A stretch of 64,000 nucleotides of DNA from Scolanthus callimorphus (GCA_033964015.1 CM066923.1:24502168-24566167), one strand, 5' to 3'; counted from the first letter of the stretch, positions 12,283-24,567 are shown. The notes: generated from the sequence alone by a model not told the origin. Program-made: numbers and translations.

Positions 12283-13115
12283 GGTCTAGGGCTACCCACC
12301 CTAGAATTCCAGGCTGGTCTAGGGCTACATACCCTAGAATTCCAAGCTGATCTAAGACTACCCACCCAAGAAATCCAAGCTGGTCTATGACTACCCACCC
12401 TAGAATTCCAAGCTGGTCTAAGACTACCCACCCAAGAAATCCAAGCTGGTCTAGGACTACCCACCCTAGAATTCCAGGCTGGTCTAAGACTACCCACACA
12501 AGAAATCCAAGCTGGTCTAGGACTACCCACCCTAGAATTCCAGGTTGGTCTAGGGCTACCCACCCAAGAATTCCAAGCTGGTCTAGGGCTACCCACCCTA
12601 GAATTCCAGGCTGGTCTAGGGCTACCCACCCTAGAATTCCAGGCTGGTCTAGGACTACCCACCCTAGAATTCCAGGTTGGTCTAGGGCTACCCACCCAAG
12701 AATTCCAAGCTGGTCTAGGGCTACCCACCCTAGAATTCCAGGCTGGTCTAGAGCTACCCACCCTAGAATTCCAGGCTGATCTAGGAGACTACCCACCCTA
12801 GAATTCCAAGCTGGTCTAGGGCTACCCACCCTAGAATTCCAGGCTGGTCTAGGGCTACCCACCCTAGAATTCCAGGCTGGTCTAGGACTACCCACCCTAG
12901 AATTCCAGGCTGGTCTAAGACTACCCATCCTAGAATTCCAAGCTGGTCTAAGACTACCCACCCAAGAAATCCAAGCTGGTCTAGGACTACCCACCCTAGA
13001 ATTCCAGGCTGGTCTAAGACTACCCACACAAGAAATCCAAGCTGGTCTAGGACTACTCACCCTAGAATTCCAGGCTGGTCTAAGACTACCCACCCAAGAA
13101 ATCCAAGCTGGTCTA
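12283..13115. repeat. 33-bp minisatellite, left part
   Basis: About 25 copies of a 33-bp unit (ACCCACCCTAGAATTCCAGG then CTGGTCTAGGACT). Variants alternate CCCTAGAATTCC with CCCAAGAAATCC. Because 33 is a multiple of three, frames on both strands stay open (for example PRIPGWSRTTH on the plus strand, LDQPGILGWVV on the minus). Continues at 14899 after an inserted element. Confidence 0.95.
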
Positions 13116-14898
13116 GGCTATGTGCACGGTGTTGGTACCCAATACCGTTACATCTCGAAACAGGTGCCATTTTGGTGCGTTTTCCGGTGCGTTCTATTTT
13201 GGTGCGTTTTTGGTGCATTTGTTTGGTGTGTTTTTTGGTGCATTTTGTGATGCTAATTTAGCGATGCGATTTTGGTGCGTTTTGCGATGCGATTTTGGTG
13301 CGTTTTGGGATGCGATTTTGGTGCGTTTTGGGATGGGTTTTTGGTGGATTTGGGGGTGCGTTTTTGATGCGTTTTGTGTTTCCTTCTGCAGTGCGGTTTG
13401 AAGTTCTAAACAAACACCTGTTGTGATTTTTTGATCTCGAATTAATACTCAATGTTGGAAGACATTGATGATTTGGAGAGTTATGATTAGCAGGATTAGC
13501 TATCCTTTAAATCAAAAGGCTCTTTTAAGAGCCACCACATCCTAAATAAAGTGAGGTCAACTTTGCTTCGTTCATGCTCTTCTTAACCAGGGAATATTGG
13601 GACGGCGGTAAGACTAGATTAATATTAACATGGGAATGCGCTATGATTATTACTCAGACTTTCTGTGGAAGGTCAAAATAATCAGTGTGTAGTTTTTGAC
13701 AGCGCATCAAAATTTAGCCAATCAGAGCACAGAATCTACTTAGGCAGCACAAAACAACATGGCGGCCATCAGGTACAGGCGCGAAAACCTTGGATTTTTA
13801 GCCGACTTAAAATGGACTCCTGATGGAACAAGTTCACCTCTGACTTGATCGATGCCGTTTATTTACGAGTGTTCTGATAGATTTTCTCTACTTTTATCAA
13901 GCCGCCATTTCCCCTTTTTTCGGCGATGAATTTACTTCTCGCTTTTTCTCTCGACTAGCTTTCCGTTTTTCCAAAATCCCATCTGTGTTTCGTAGAAAGG
14001 CAGCGATAAAGCCGACGTGATTAAAGCAATGCAATACGCACCGGAAAAGGCAACAGAAAATGCACCAAAAAGGCAACGCATAACGCACCGAAAAATGCAC
14101 CAAAAACGCACCAAAATGGCAACGCTAAAACGCACCAAAAAGGCAACAGAAAATGCACCAAAAAGGCAACGCTAAAATGCACCAAAAAGGCAATGCTGAA
14201 ACGCACCGGAAAAGGCAACGGGCATAAATGCATCGAAAAAGGCAACGCTGAAACGCACCAAAATGGCACCGAAAAGGCACCGAATCTTTGAAATCATGAT
14301 GCACTCGATTGGAAATCCGGTCTAACCATAGATTTCGTCCTGTCATCCAAAACAGAATGGGGTTATCAGGTAAATGTCAGTGAATTCGTATAGTATAGCT
14401 CATGTGCATTCCAGTAATATATTGTTTGTTTTATTTCTTACTGAAGAAGATTCTTTAATCACGCATTCATTTTTTGTGTACAATTGGCGTAACGACAAAG
14501 TGGAAATTGTTCTAACCCTGGGTTTTGCACATTTTCGGAACGATGAAATTGAAAAATCTAAATGAAATGCACATTATCGTAATCTGTAGCTCATGTGCAC
14601 TACACAGTAGGGCGTTTAGGTGATGAAAATCAGGAATAAAATAAATATTTTAAAATGATGCGTTTTGACTCGGTAAAATGTAACGCTCGCTTTCGCAATT
14701 TCTGTTACTTTGACTGATGTTTTTTCTTGTTCTTTTTGAAAATTTACATAAATAACCTGATAGTCACACAAGAGAGCAGAAATTCTAGCCACATACCAAG
14801 TTTGAAGCTAAAATATTATTGTGTTGTCTTTATTTTTCTCAAAAACTATGGCAATTCCGGGTGTAACACAATTGGGCACCAACACCGTGCACATAGCC
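13116..14898. mobile_element. 1,783-bp inverted-repeat transposon inserted in the 33-bp array
   Basis: Left end GGCTATGTGCACGGTGTTGG and right end CCAACACCGTGCACATAGCC are perfect inverted repeats; similarity extends to about 36 bp. TCTA flanks both sides (13112-13115 and 14899-14902), and removing the element with one TCTA restores the array unit GGTCTAGGGCTACCC. Subterminal arrays are also inverted: TTTTGGTGCGTTTT-type repeats at 13160-13390 and AAAACGCACCAAAA-type repeats at 14030-14280. No transposase is seen. A CCAAT box (about 13718) and AACATGGCGGCC (13757) form a small promoter-like patch. Confidence 0.88.
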
Positions 14899-17800
14899 TC
14901 TAGGGCTACCCACCCTAGAATTCCAAGCTGGTCTAGAATTCCAAGCTGGTCTAAGACTACCCACCCAAGAAATCCAAGCTGGTCTAGGACTACCCACCCT
15001 AGAAGTCCAAGCTGGTCTAGGACTACCCACCCTAGAATTCCAGGTTGGTCTAAGACTACCAACACAAGAAATCCAAGCTGGTCTAGGACTACCCACCCTA
15101 GATTTCCAGGCTGGTCTAGGACTACCCACTCAAGAAATCCAAGCTGGTCTAGGGCTACCCACCCTAGAATTCCAAGCTGGTCTAAGACTACCCACCCAAG
15201 AAATCCAAGCTGGTCTAGGACTACCCACCCTAGAATTCCAGGCTGGTCTAAGACTACCCGCCCAAGAAATCCAAGCTGGTCTAGGACTACCCACCCTAGA
15301 ATTCCAGGCTGGTCTAGGACTACCCACCCTAGAATTCCAGGCTGGTCTAGGGCTACCCACCCAAGAATTCCAAGCTGGTCTAGGACTACCCACCCTAGAA
15401 TTCCAAGCTGGTCTAGGACTACCCACCCTAGAATTCCAGGCTGGTCTAAGACTACCCACACAAGAAATCCAAGCTGGTCTAGGACTACCCACCCTAGAAT
15501 TCCAGGCTGGTCTAAGACTACCCACCCAAGAAATCCAAGCTGGTCTAGGGCTACCCACCCTAGAATTCCAAGCTGGTCTAGAATTCCAAGCTGGTCTAAG
15601 ACTACCCACCCAAGAAATCCAAGCTGGTCTAGGACTACCCACCCTAGAAGTCCAAGCTGGTCTAGGACTACCCACCCTAGAATTCCAGGTTGGTCTAAGA
15701 CTACCCACACAATAAATCCAAGCTGGTCTAGGACTACCCACCCTAGATTTCCAGGCTGGTCTAAGACTACCCATCCTAGAATTCCAAGCTGGTCTAAGAC
15801 TACCCACCCAAGAAATCCAAGCTGGTCTAGGACTACCCACCCTAGAATTCCAGGCTGGTCTAAGACTACCCACACAAGAAATCCAAGCTGGTCTAGGACT
15901 ACCCACCCTAGAATTCCAGGCTGGTCTAAGACTACCCACCCAAGAAATCCAAGCTGGTCTAGGGCTACCCACCCTAGAATTCCAAGCTGGTCTAGAATTC
16001 CAAGCTGGTCTAAGACTACCCACCCAAGAAATCCAAGCTGGTCTAGGACTACCCACCCTAGAAGTCCAAGCTGGTCTAGGACTACCCACCCTAGAATTCC
16101 AGGTTGGTCTAAGACTACCAACACAAGAAATCCAAGCTGGTCTAGGACTACCCACCCTAGATTTCCAGGCTGGTCTAGGACTACCCACTCAAGAAATCCA
16201 AGCTGGTCTAGGGCTACCCACCCTAGAATTCCAAGCTGGTCTAAGACTACCCACCCAAGAAATCCAAGCTGGTCTAGGACTACCCACCCTAGAATTCCAG
16301 GCTGGTCTAAGACTACCCACCCAAGAAATCCAAGCTGGTCTAGGACTACCCACCCTAGAATTCCAGGCTGGTCTAGGACTACCCACCCTAGAATTCCAAG
16401 CTGGTCTAGGGCTACCCACCCAAGAATTCCAAGCTGGTCTAGGACTACCCACCCTAGAATTCCAAGCTGGTCTAGGACTACCCACCCTAGAATTCCAGGC
16501 TGGTCTAAGACTACCCACACAAGAAATCCAAGCTGGTCTAGGACTACCCACCCTAGAATTCCAGGCTGGTCTAAGACTACCCACCCAAGAAATCCAAGCT
16601 GGTCTAGGGCTACCCACCCTAGAATTCCAAGCTGGTCTAGAATTCCAAGCTGGTCTAAGACTACCCACCCAAGAAATCCAAGCTGGTCTAGGACTACCCA
16701 CCCTAGAAGTCCAAGCTGGTCTAGGACTACCCACCCTAGAATTCCAGGTTGGTCTAAGACTACCCACACAATAAATCCAAGCTGGTCTAGGACTACCCAC
16801 CCTAGATTTCCAGGCTGGTCTAGGACTACCCACTCAAGAAATCCAAGCTGGTCTAGGGCTACCCACCCTAGAATTCCAAGCTGGTCTAAGACTACCCACT
16901 CAAGAAATCCAAGCTGGTCTAGGACTACCCACCCTAGAATTCCAAGCTGGTCTAAGACTACCCACCCAAGAAATCCAAGCTGGTCTAGGACTACCCACCC
17001 TAGAATTCCAGGCTGTTCTAAGACTACCCACTCAAGAAATCCAAGCTGGTCTAGGGCTACCCACCCTAGAATTCCAAGCTGGTCTAGAATTCCAAGCTGG
17101 TCTAAGACTACCCACCCAAGAAATCCAAGCTGGTCTAGGACTACCCACCCTAGAAGTCCAAGCTGGTCTAGGACTACCCACCCTAGAATTCCAGGTTGGT
17201 CTAAGACTACCCACACAATAAATCCAAGCTGGTCTAGGACTACCCACCCTAGATTTCCAGGCTGGTCTAGGACTACCCACTCAAGAAATCCAAGCTGGTC
17301 TAGGGCTACCCACCCTAGAATTCCAAGCTGGTCTAAGACTACCCACTCAAGAAATCCAAGCTGGTCTAGGACTACCCACCCTAGAATTCCAAGCTGGTCT
17401 AAGACTACCCACCCAAGAAATCCAAGCTGGTCTAGGACTACCCACCCTAGAATTCCAGGCTGTTCTAAGACTACCCACTCAAGAAATCCAAGCTGGTCTA
17501 GGGCTACCCACCCTAGAATTCCAAGCTGGTCTAAGACTACCCACACAAGAAATCCAAGCTGGTCTAGGGCTACCCACCCTAGAATTCCAAGCTGGTCTAA
17601 GACTACCCACCCAAGAAATCCAAGCTGGTCTAGGACTACCCACCCTAGAATTCCAGGCTGGTCTAAGACTACCCACCCAAGAAATCCAAGCTGGTCTAGG
17701 GCTACCCACCCTAGAATTCCAGGCTGGTCTAGGACTACCCACCCTAGAATTCCAGGCTGGTCTAGGGCTACCCACCCAACAATTCCAAGCTGGTCTAGGA

Positions 17801-18434
17801 CTACCCACCCTAGAATTCCAGGTTGGTCTAGGGCTACCCACCCAAGAATTCCAGGCTGGTCTAGGACTACCCACCCTAGAATTCCAGGTTGGTCTAAGAC
17901 TACCAACACAATAAATCCAAGCTGGTCTAGGACTACCCACCCTAGAATTCCAGGCTGGTCTAGGACTACCCACCCTAGAATTCCAGGCTGGTCTAGGGCT
18001 ACCCACCCAAGAAATCCAAGCTGGTCTAGGGCTACCCACCCTAGAATTCCAAGCTGGTCTAGAATTCCAAGCTGGTCTAAGACTACCCACCCAAGAAATC
18101 CAAGCTTGTCTAAGACTACCCACCCAAGAAATCCAAGCTGGTCTAGGGCTACCCACCCTAGAATTCCAGGCTGGTCTAGGACTACCCACCCTAGAATTCC
18201 AGGCTGGTCTAGGGCTACCCACCCAAGAATTCCAAGCTGGTCTAGGACTACCCACCCTAGAATTCCAGGTTGGTCTAGGGCTACCCACCCAAGAATTCCA
18301 GGCTGGTCTAGGACTACCCACCCTAGAATTCCAGGTTGGTCTAGGGCTACCCACCCAAGAATTCCAGGCTGGTCTAGGACTACCCACCCTAGAATTCCAG
18401 GTTGGTCTAGGGCTACCCACCCAAGAATTCCAGA
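14899..18434. repeat. 33-bp minisatellite, right part (about 3.5 kb)
   Basis: About 107 further copies of the 33-bp unit. A shortened unit (GGTCTAGAATTCCAAGCTGG) recurs near 14930, 15576, 15989, 16633, 17080 and 18057, marking higher-order blocks of about 0.4-0.65 kb with the same order of variants. Frames of more than 1,200 codons are open on both strands; overlapping open frames on opposite strands, tied to the repeat period, argue against a protein gene. Confidence 0.95.
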
Positions 18435-18604
18435 GGTCCTCAACAGGGTATGCCTTTTTAGCAAGTGCCGAACTAGGCATCATCATTATCATGAGACCCC
18501 CCTCCACACACACATACGTACCACTTGACACTGGTCTGGATGATAGTGTGAAGAGCTTGTATTCTAGGAGCAGGAGGGCTGTGGTCTGGTTGATGGTAAA
18601 TTTC

Positions 18605-19600
18605 CCTCTCGGTTCCTGTCTTTGTTCCGAAGTACTGAAATGTAATTAAATGTATGCAATTGAACTAAACTTGAAAATAAAATGTTCCAGAAATAAATTA
18701 ATGTCTAGAACTCTATAAGAATTTAAATGTTAAGCTAGAACATTTGCTATTACACGAAAAACGAACAGTAATCTTATAGTGTTCCTATTAAACATGTTAG
18801 CGTGTAGAACGGGCTATGCATTCGGCGATTGATATACATAAGTAAAATGGCCTTAAGCTTGTTGACCTCCATGAAAATGTTGATAACATTTGACCCATGA
18901 ATTTAAGAGTAAAAAGCGGCTAATCGGTGACTTAATATCACGTATACTTACCTCAATCACTGCCCAACATTCTAGGAAGCTTATAGTTTGTCCAGCAGTA
19001 AAGGGGAGCGCAGTTTTGTCCTTATTTCTTGGCCAAGAGAATCGGGCACGTGGCCGCCATTGCTGTTCAGGTCCAAGCGAATAATTTGCATTTTAAATTT
19101 CGCGCTATTAGGTCCAGTCTCCCGCGCAGCCTGTCCTTGTGTCGGTCGCGCAACGCGGGAGACTGTATAGGGTCAAAAGCTCGTGATATTTATTACAGGG
19201 TCTAGATGGGGGTCTGGATGTCGGTTATCGGTTAAAATTCTTGAAAATTGTCGGCGGTCTTTGTCGGTAATCGGTAAAACTAAGTTCATACTTAACCTCG
19301 TAAAGTTAAACTATGAAAATATGATCAGGTCTAGCAGTGAAAAGTGTCCCAGTGCACGCGTATGACTAACCGCAAGTCTGCCTTTCATTGCTTATTTTGG
19401 ATTGTTTACTGACGGTGTGTCTATTTTGCAGGTAGCAGGTAACAGGTAGGTAGCATGTAGCAGGTAACAGGTAACAAAACCCAATGAAATTAAGCTATAA
19501 ATGTTCAGAGATACAGATTGTTTACGCAAAAAAATCCGACAAAACGCAGGTTGTGTTCTTGGCTGGAAAAACAATCGCATTATTTCCGGTGATTTCCCGC
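18605..19600. other. Mostly unassigned; possible minus-strand first exon near 19.0 kb
   Basis: No coding region recognised. On the minus strand, CAATGGCGGCCACGTG (about 19046-19062) is followed by a strong donor GAG|GTAAGTATACG (exon end 18952), which looks like a TSS-proximal exon, but the ATG opens only 12 codons. A hairpin with CAGTCTCCCGCG arms is at about 19115-19167. Confidence 0.25.
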
Positions 19601-20046
19601 CAAAACAAGTCCAAGCAACTTTGCTATTTTTAGGCTTGAATATGAATTTTTCCGTAGGAAAGCTTGCTTGTGATTGGCTTTTATTTTGTCTAAAAACTCA
19701 GCTCTGGGATCAGAACTTACAGAGTGTTATGAGCGAAACTTTTTATTAGCCTTATCGTATTGTGAGCACTTTGGGAAGTCTTAATGGAGGTCCTATCAAC
19801 AAGTTTCATCTCAAAACGCATCTGCCGCCGTAAAAGTTCCGATCACGTCCACTGTAAAAGCTACCCCTGAGAGATTATACACCTATCGTGAGAAGTAGAA
19901 GACAATAAGCGCAGCTCAGTTCAGTCAGTTCCGATCCCAGAGCTGAGGTTTTAAGACGAAATAAAAGTAGCCAATCACAAGCAAGCTTTCCCACGGTAAT
20001 TCATATTAAAGCCTAAAAAATAGCATAGTTGCTTGGACTTGTTTTG
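19601..20046. mobile_element. 446-bp element with about 120-bp inverted arms
   Basis: The left arm 19601-19722 begins CAAAACAAGTCCAAGCAACT and includes GCTTGCTTGTGATTGGCTTT and AACTCAGCTCTGGGATC. The right arm 19925-20046 carries the complement in mirrored order. Non-coding. Confidence 0.8.
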
Positions 20047-20113
20047 ACGTTGTTTATCTTTTGCTCTACATTACTATATATACAGCCCCACTCCCTCTGT
20101 TTTCTCTCTTTTT

Positions 20114-20147
20114 GCTCCGACGAAGGGCCAACGCTCGAAACGTCAGC
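20114..20147 (+). ncRNA. Hammerhead-ribozyme-like motif, Penelope type
   Basis: Reads GCT-CCGACGA-A-GGGC-loop-GCTC-GAAAC-GTC-AGC. The layout matches a minimal type I hammerhead with very short stem III (flanking GCT/AGC could form stem I; GGGC/GCTC stem II). The core CTGATGA is changed to CCGACGA, and there is one extra A before stem II, so it may be inactive. Such motifs are known in Penelope-like retroelements of animals. Confidence 0.4.
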
Positions 20148-20376
20148 ATTTTTCCACGGCGTTTAACATAAATCTCAACCTTTGGTTGTTGTTGTTCATG
20201 TTCACGTCTCCGCCGACGCAGACCATCTAGTTTTCCCGTAAAACTAGTCATACCAAGTAATATAAATCATTTGCTGTCCACACCATTAATGCAAATGCAT
20301 TTGCAAATTCAACAGTTACTTGACTTGAGGAAAAAGAAGAAAAAAATAAGACCATACTTCCAGACAAAGAGCTGAA

Positions 20377-20455
20377 GCGTCGTATGGCGACCGTACGGTT
20401 CTTACGCCCACGCCAGAGATTTCGGCCCTGACAGTCGCTATCCTGGTGTTGAATT
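20377..20455. repeat. 79-bp block duplicated without change at 30386
   Basis: Identical to 30386-30464 over all 79 bases. Weaker similarity extends on both sides (roughly 20320-20860 against 30330-30615), including a TTTTCCGTGAACAGA block at about 20796 and 30554. A dispersed repeat of unknown class. Confidence 0.8.
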
Positions 20456-20859
20456 GCTCAGTAGCTAGATACCTATGGGTGAGAGTACGCCCGGCCACCA
20501 GACCATATAAGGACGCCCCTTGTACCGTTAGTGAACAATCAACTAATTACTATGCATCGCCAACATATTTATAGGCCTGGAGAGTGTGTTAGGGATTCAT
20601 GTGGGACACGTCGGTTTTCTTTTGTTTTAATAGTCGTAGCTTATCTCACGAAAATGCAGAAATATTATTCAAAGTTGCCATGTAGCATGATTTTTTACTC
20701 ATAATCCAATAGAAGGCATTACAATGACCGGGAATGAGTTTATTTTTAAGTTGTCCGTTTGCGCATGCGCAGACGCGCCATCTCGTCTTATTTTTTCCGT
20801 GAACAGACGACCATTATTCCTCTTGAAGATCATCTAAAGGATGCCCAGAGTACTAATCT

Positions 20860-22568
20860 CTTGTAATTTGAAGCTCGAAAGTGTCACAATGGAACGGAAT
20901 TCACCTGGTCTCTACTCCCAGGCGCTGAAAAGTCCAAAGCACGCGCTATTTCTCAGAATAAACTTTAATTTTATAGCCTGGTCGGTAGCTAGTAAATATT
21001 TTTTTGTCATCGGTATTTCTTATCCAAGTATGTCGCCGTAGTCGGTAACTTTTATGTCAATATGGCGCACCTAAGATTGTTTGTCAGTTGTGTAGGTATG
21101 CGAGGAAAATTCGCTAAGAAAGACTTTGGAAGAACGGAGAAATTTCAGAATAAAAGTGACTCCTTCATAGCAGATGACACATAATATCTTCATCAAATTT
21201 TCTCAACCAATTTGGTCAGCACATGGCCAGGAAAATTATTTTGCTTTTGGTTTTGATACATATCTGTCATATATCTTTCGTTCTTTGACCGCCAAGTTGT
21301 AATTCAGTAATTCAACTGCAAAAGTCAATAATAAACTATTGATTCATTCATTCGTATTTTTGACTTATTTAGAATGGAGATAAGGAATTAACCTTGTGTG
21401 AAAGCTAACGTGCTAATGAAATGGTCCCATGTGTGCTTCTGAGCGTTAGCCCTAGTAAGCGGAGAAAGAGAAAAAATCTCTGACCCCGAGAGGGATCAGA
21501 GGAACTTCGTGCTACGCGGCCACAGGCTTGCCTGAACATCTACATATTTTGACTTATTTAGTTTTTCATGTAATAGGAGCGGATAAATTTTCAACTAGTT
21601 AGGGATGTATTTGAGAGCAACGAGAAATGCTCACCAGTATATGAGTTACCTTTTACGACGAACAAAATAGTTATCTTTTCTTTTCAAGATTCACTTGAAT
21701 ACGTATCTTTTTTACTAGCTTATTTGTCGTTTTAAACTGTTTATGGAACATTCAATTTTCCGAGCTGGGCCGACTATTGACATTTATACACGATGCAAGC
21801 TTGTTCAAGAAATACCCCGGTGACTGATATTGAACTTTTATTGTACTAAACAAAGTATGAGCTAGATCATTCGAAATAAATATAGCATTTTATTTTACAT
21901 CTATGTGTAGGACGATAATCTTATTTTCGCAGGCGTAGTGTGATGCAAAACATCCCCGCGAGCAGAGGCTACTTTTGTTCTATCTTTGTGCTATTTTTCT
22001 TTCAATGTTATTTCAACTCTCGTGCCCAGAACACGTCATCTTTTGGACAGCGTCAAGATTGGGGAATCCAATTTGTGAGGATGGATAAAGAACATAACGA
22101 AGATTAAACCAAGGACACTCAGAACCTGGGTTTAAAAAAACATTCCCCAATCTTCAAATAAAAATTAAAATCTTGAAATCATAATTTCCCTTGAAATCTT
22201 GCCGCTAGTCAAAACATGACGGGCTCTGAGTACGAGATTGCGCAAAGTAGGCTCTGCAAACAAATTTCACTTTTCATCAATTAAAGCTTGGATACATCGA
22301 CATTCAAAATACAGAGCTAAACTAAAAGTGGTATCTGCTAGCAGGGAAGGCGTAAGATACATGGGAAAAACGTAATTCCTACGGTAGAAGAATGGGACGT
22401 CCGTTCAGTTTTCCCACGGTTATCCATGGGAATTCCTAACAGTTCCTATTGCTTTGCTTTGGGAAATTCCCTTCAAATGAATGGGTTCTGTGAAACATCC
22501 TTGGATATCATACGAAAGCAGCAGCTTTCTGTCCCCCCTCCCCTGTTAAGGTGGCTCTGGACGAGATG
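20860..22568. other. Unassigned sequence
   Basis: No gene, RNA gene or clear repeat recognised. Short ORFs have no domain signature. Confidence 0.4.
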
Positions 22569-22789
22569 CATTCTCGAACCCAGAGCTCCCCGGCTCGTCT
22601 GCTCGCAGGATAAGCTCTGGGGACATCCATTTGAGAGCCCTCGCTGATTGGCTGATTTTGAGCGTTGGAGCATGCGCTGAAAGGTCTTTCTCTCAGCGAC
22701 TCTGTATTAAATCCCGCGCATGCGTCAGTGGCTGTCACCAGAGCCTCCCCCGCGAGCTTACGAGCCGGGGAGCTCTGAGTTCGAGAATG
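22569..22789. mobile_element. MITE family A, copy 1
   Basis: Terminal inverted repeat begins CATTCTCGAACCCAGAGCTC then CCCGGCTCGT; inner inverted block GAGGCTCTGG. About 220 bp. Other copies: 31151-31361 and 44301-44480 (the last in opposite orientation). The interior carries GATTGGCTGATTTT and GCATGCGC motifs. Confidence 0.85.
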
Positions 22790-23010
22790 GGCTAGATGCT
22801 GTTCCGAAAGCACAAGCGCATGCGCACGGGAACGCAACGTTTCGATTTTATTCAATCTCGTTCCCAGAGCCCTGCATTTTCTGCGCATGCGTCGCTTGCG
22901 TCTGCGCACTTGCGTTCTATTGTGATGAGTTTGATATCCTATCGCTTGCGTCTGCGCTTGCGTTCCAGTGAGAACCAGCCTTAACCTATTGACAGACCTC
23001 TTGACACGCC

Positions 23011-23303
23011 TAAAGCCCTGGCCATACAAAACACAAGTCGACGCAATTTTGCTACTTGCGTCGACTTGCGCTCGTTTGGCACCAACTTACGATGATATAT
23101 TTGTGTTCACTTTTACCAAGAAAAACGCTAGCTTGAGCGCACGCTAGTTTTCCAAAGTGGCGTGATCATGTCGTCATTAGCGCGCGCAAACGAGCAAAAA
23201 CACTCGACTTTCATCAAAACTTGCATCTCGGTTTGGCCACCTCAACGCAAGTGAACACAAGTCCGTGCAAGTCACAACTTGCGTTTCGTTTGGCCAGGGC
23301 TTA
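23011..23303. mobile_element. 293-bp MITE-like element
   Basis: Ends TAAAGCCCTGGCCA and TGGCCAGGGCTTA are inverted; subterminal ACACAAGTCGACGCAA-like words occur on both sides. Non-coding. Confidence 0.75.
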
Positions 23304-23507
23304 ACTCCCTACTACTATCTGGATGGTTTCTTAGCTGAAGGGCTCTTATTTGATATGCTCCGCTCACGACTCTTCATCCCCCTCGTTGGGCTGGACATAA
23401 ATGCATTGCGCGCTCTGTTGACCGCGTTCTGCCGCTTGTTATTGCTGGTTGTCATGGCGACGTTGGCTTTGCTGTTCTTGGTACTGCTGTTGTCACTCTC
23501 GCATTTG

Positions 23508-24182
23508 GAGAGGCGGTCTGAAAGACAGGTTAGGGGTTAAGAGGCGGTCTGAAACACAGGTTAGGGATAAGAGGCGGTCTGAAAGACAGGTTAGAGGATA
23601 AGAGGCGGTCTGAAAGACAGGTTAGAGGATAAGAGGCGGTCTGAAAGACAGGTTAGAGGATAAGAAACGGTCTGAAAGACAGGTTAGGGATAAGAGGCGG
23701 TCTGAAAGACAGGTTAGAGATAAGAGGCGGTCTGAAAGACAGGTTAGAGGATAAGAGGCGGTCTGAAAGACAGGTTAGAGGATAAGAGGCGGTCTGAAAG
23801 ACAGGTTAGAGGATAAGAGGCGGTCTGAAAGACAGGTTAGGGATAAGAGGCGGTCTGAAAGACAGGTTAGCGATAAGAGGCGGTCTGAAAGACAGGTTAG
23901 AGGATAAGAAACGGTCTGAAAGACAGGTTAGGGATAAGAGGCGGTCTGAAAGACAGGTTAGAGATAAGAGGCGGTCTGAAAGACAGGTTAGAGGATAAGA
24001 GGCGGTCTGAAAGACAGGTTAGAGGATAAGAGGCGGTCTGAAAGACAGGTTAGAGGATAAGAGGCGGTCTGAAAGACAGGTTAGAGGATAAGAGGCGGTC
24101 TGAAAGACAGGTCAGAGGATAAGAAGCGGTCTGAAAGACAGGTTAGGGATAAGAGACGGTCTGAGAGACAGGTTAGAGGAAA
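23508..24182. repeat. 29-31-bp minisatellite
   Basis: About 22 copies of GAGGCGGTCTGAAAGACAGG followed by TTAGAGGATAA, with 1-2 bp length variants (TTAGGGATAA, TTAGAGATAA). A higher-order order of variants is visible (the AAACGGTCTG variant recurs near 23665 and 23910). Confidence 0.93.
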
Positions 24183-24204
24183 AGAGGTTATTTCCCCGAA
24201 AAGA

Positions 24205-24388
24205 CGCTTTCCATTTGATTTCCTACCGGGATTACCGAAAATTTCTGGTAAATGGAAAGCACTCCAGCCTATTTCGATTCCCAGTGGAGACAATTCACGT
24301 GATTTTTCGGTTTGAACCGTTCCATTTAGCCACAGGAATTCCCGGAAACTCGAACCAGAAAATTTTGCCAAATGGAAAGCGCCCCTGG
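24205..24388. mobile_element. Palindromic element
   Basis: GCTTTCCATTTG near the left and CAAATGGAAAGC near the right are inverted, with CGGGATTACCGAAAATTT and AATTCCCGG-type inner matches. Non-coding. Confidence 0.55.
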
Positions 24389-24567
24389 CTAGGTTAGGCT
24401 CTCTCGTACGGGATTGCAAGTTTACACAAGAAGGGTTATAAACTAGGATGAGCGTACGTCTACACAAGGAGGGGTATAAACTAAGATGGACGTACCAAGA
24501 AATGAGGCTGTAACGATGGCGATATCATTCAGGAGTGGCGTGTACATCGCACCATCATCTTCAGGCT

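Noticed and set aside
12283..18434. CRISPR array
   Set aside because: Units are contiguous with no unique spacers, and the DNA is eukaryotic.
14821..18528. Open frame of 1,235 codons on the plus strand, with a 1,218-codon frame on the minus strand, as protein genes
   Set aside because: Both are a 33-bp tandem repeat without stops; frames are open on opposite strands at once and there is no domain, splice pattern or promoter.
22508..23029. 173-codon minus-strand ORF
   Set aside because: Overlaps a MITE and GCGCATGCGC-rich repeats; basic, repeat-like composition only.
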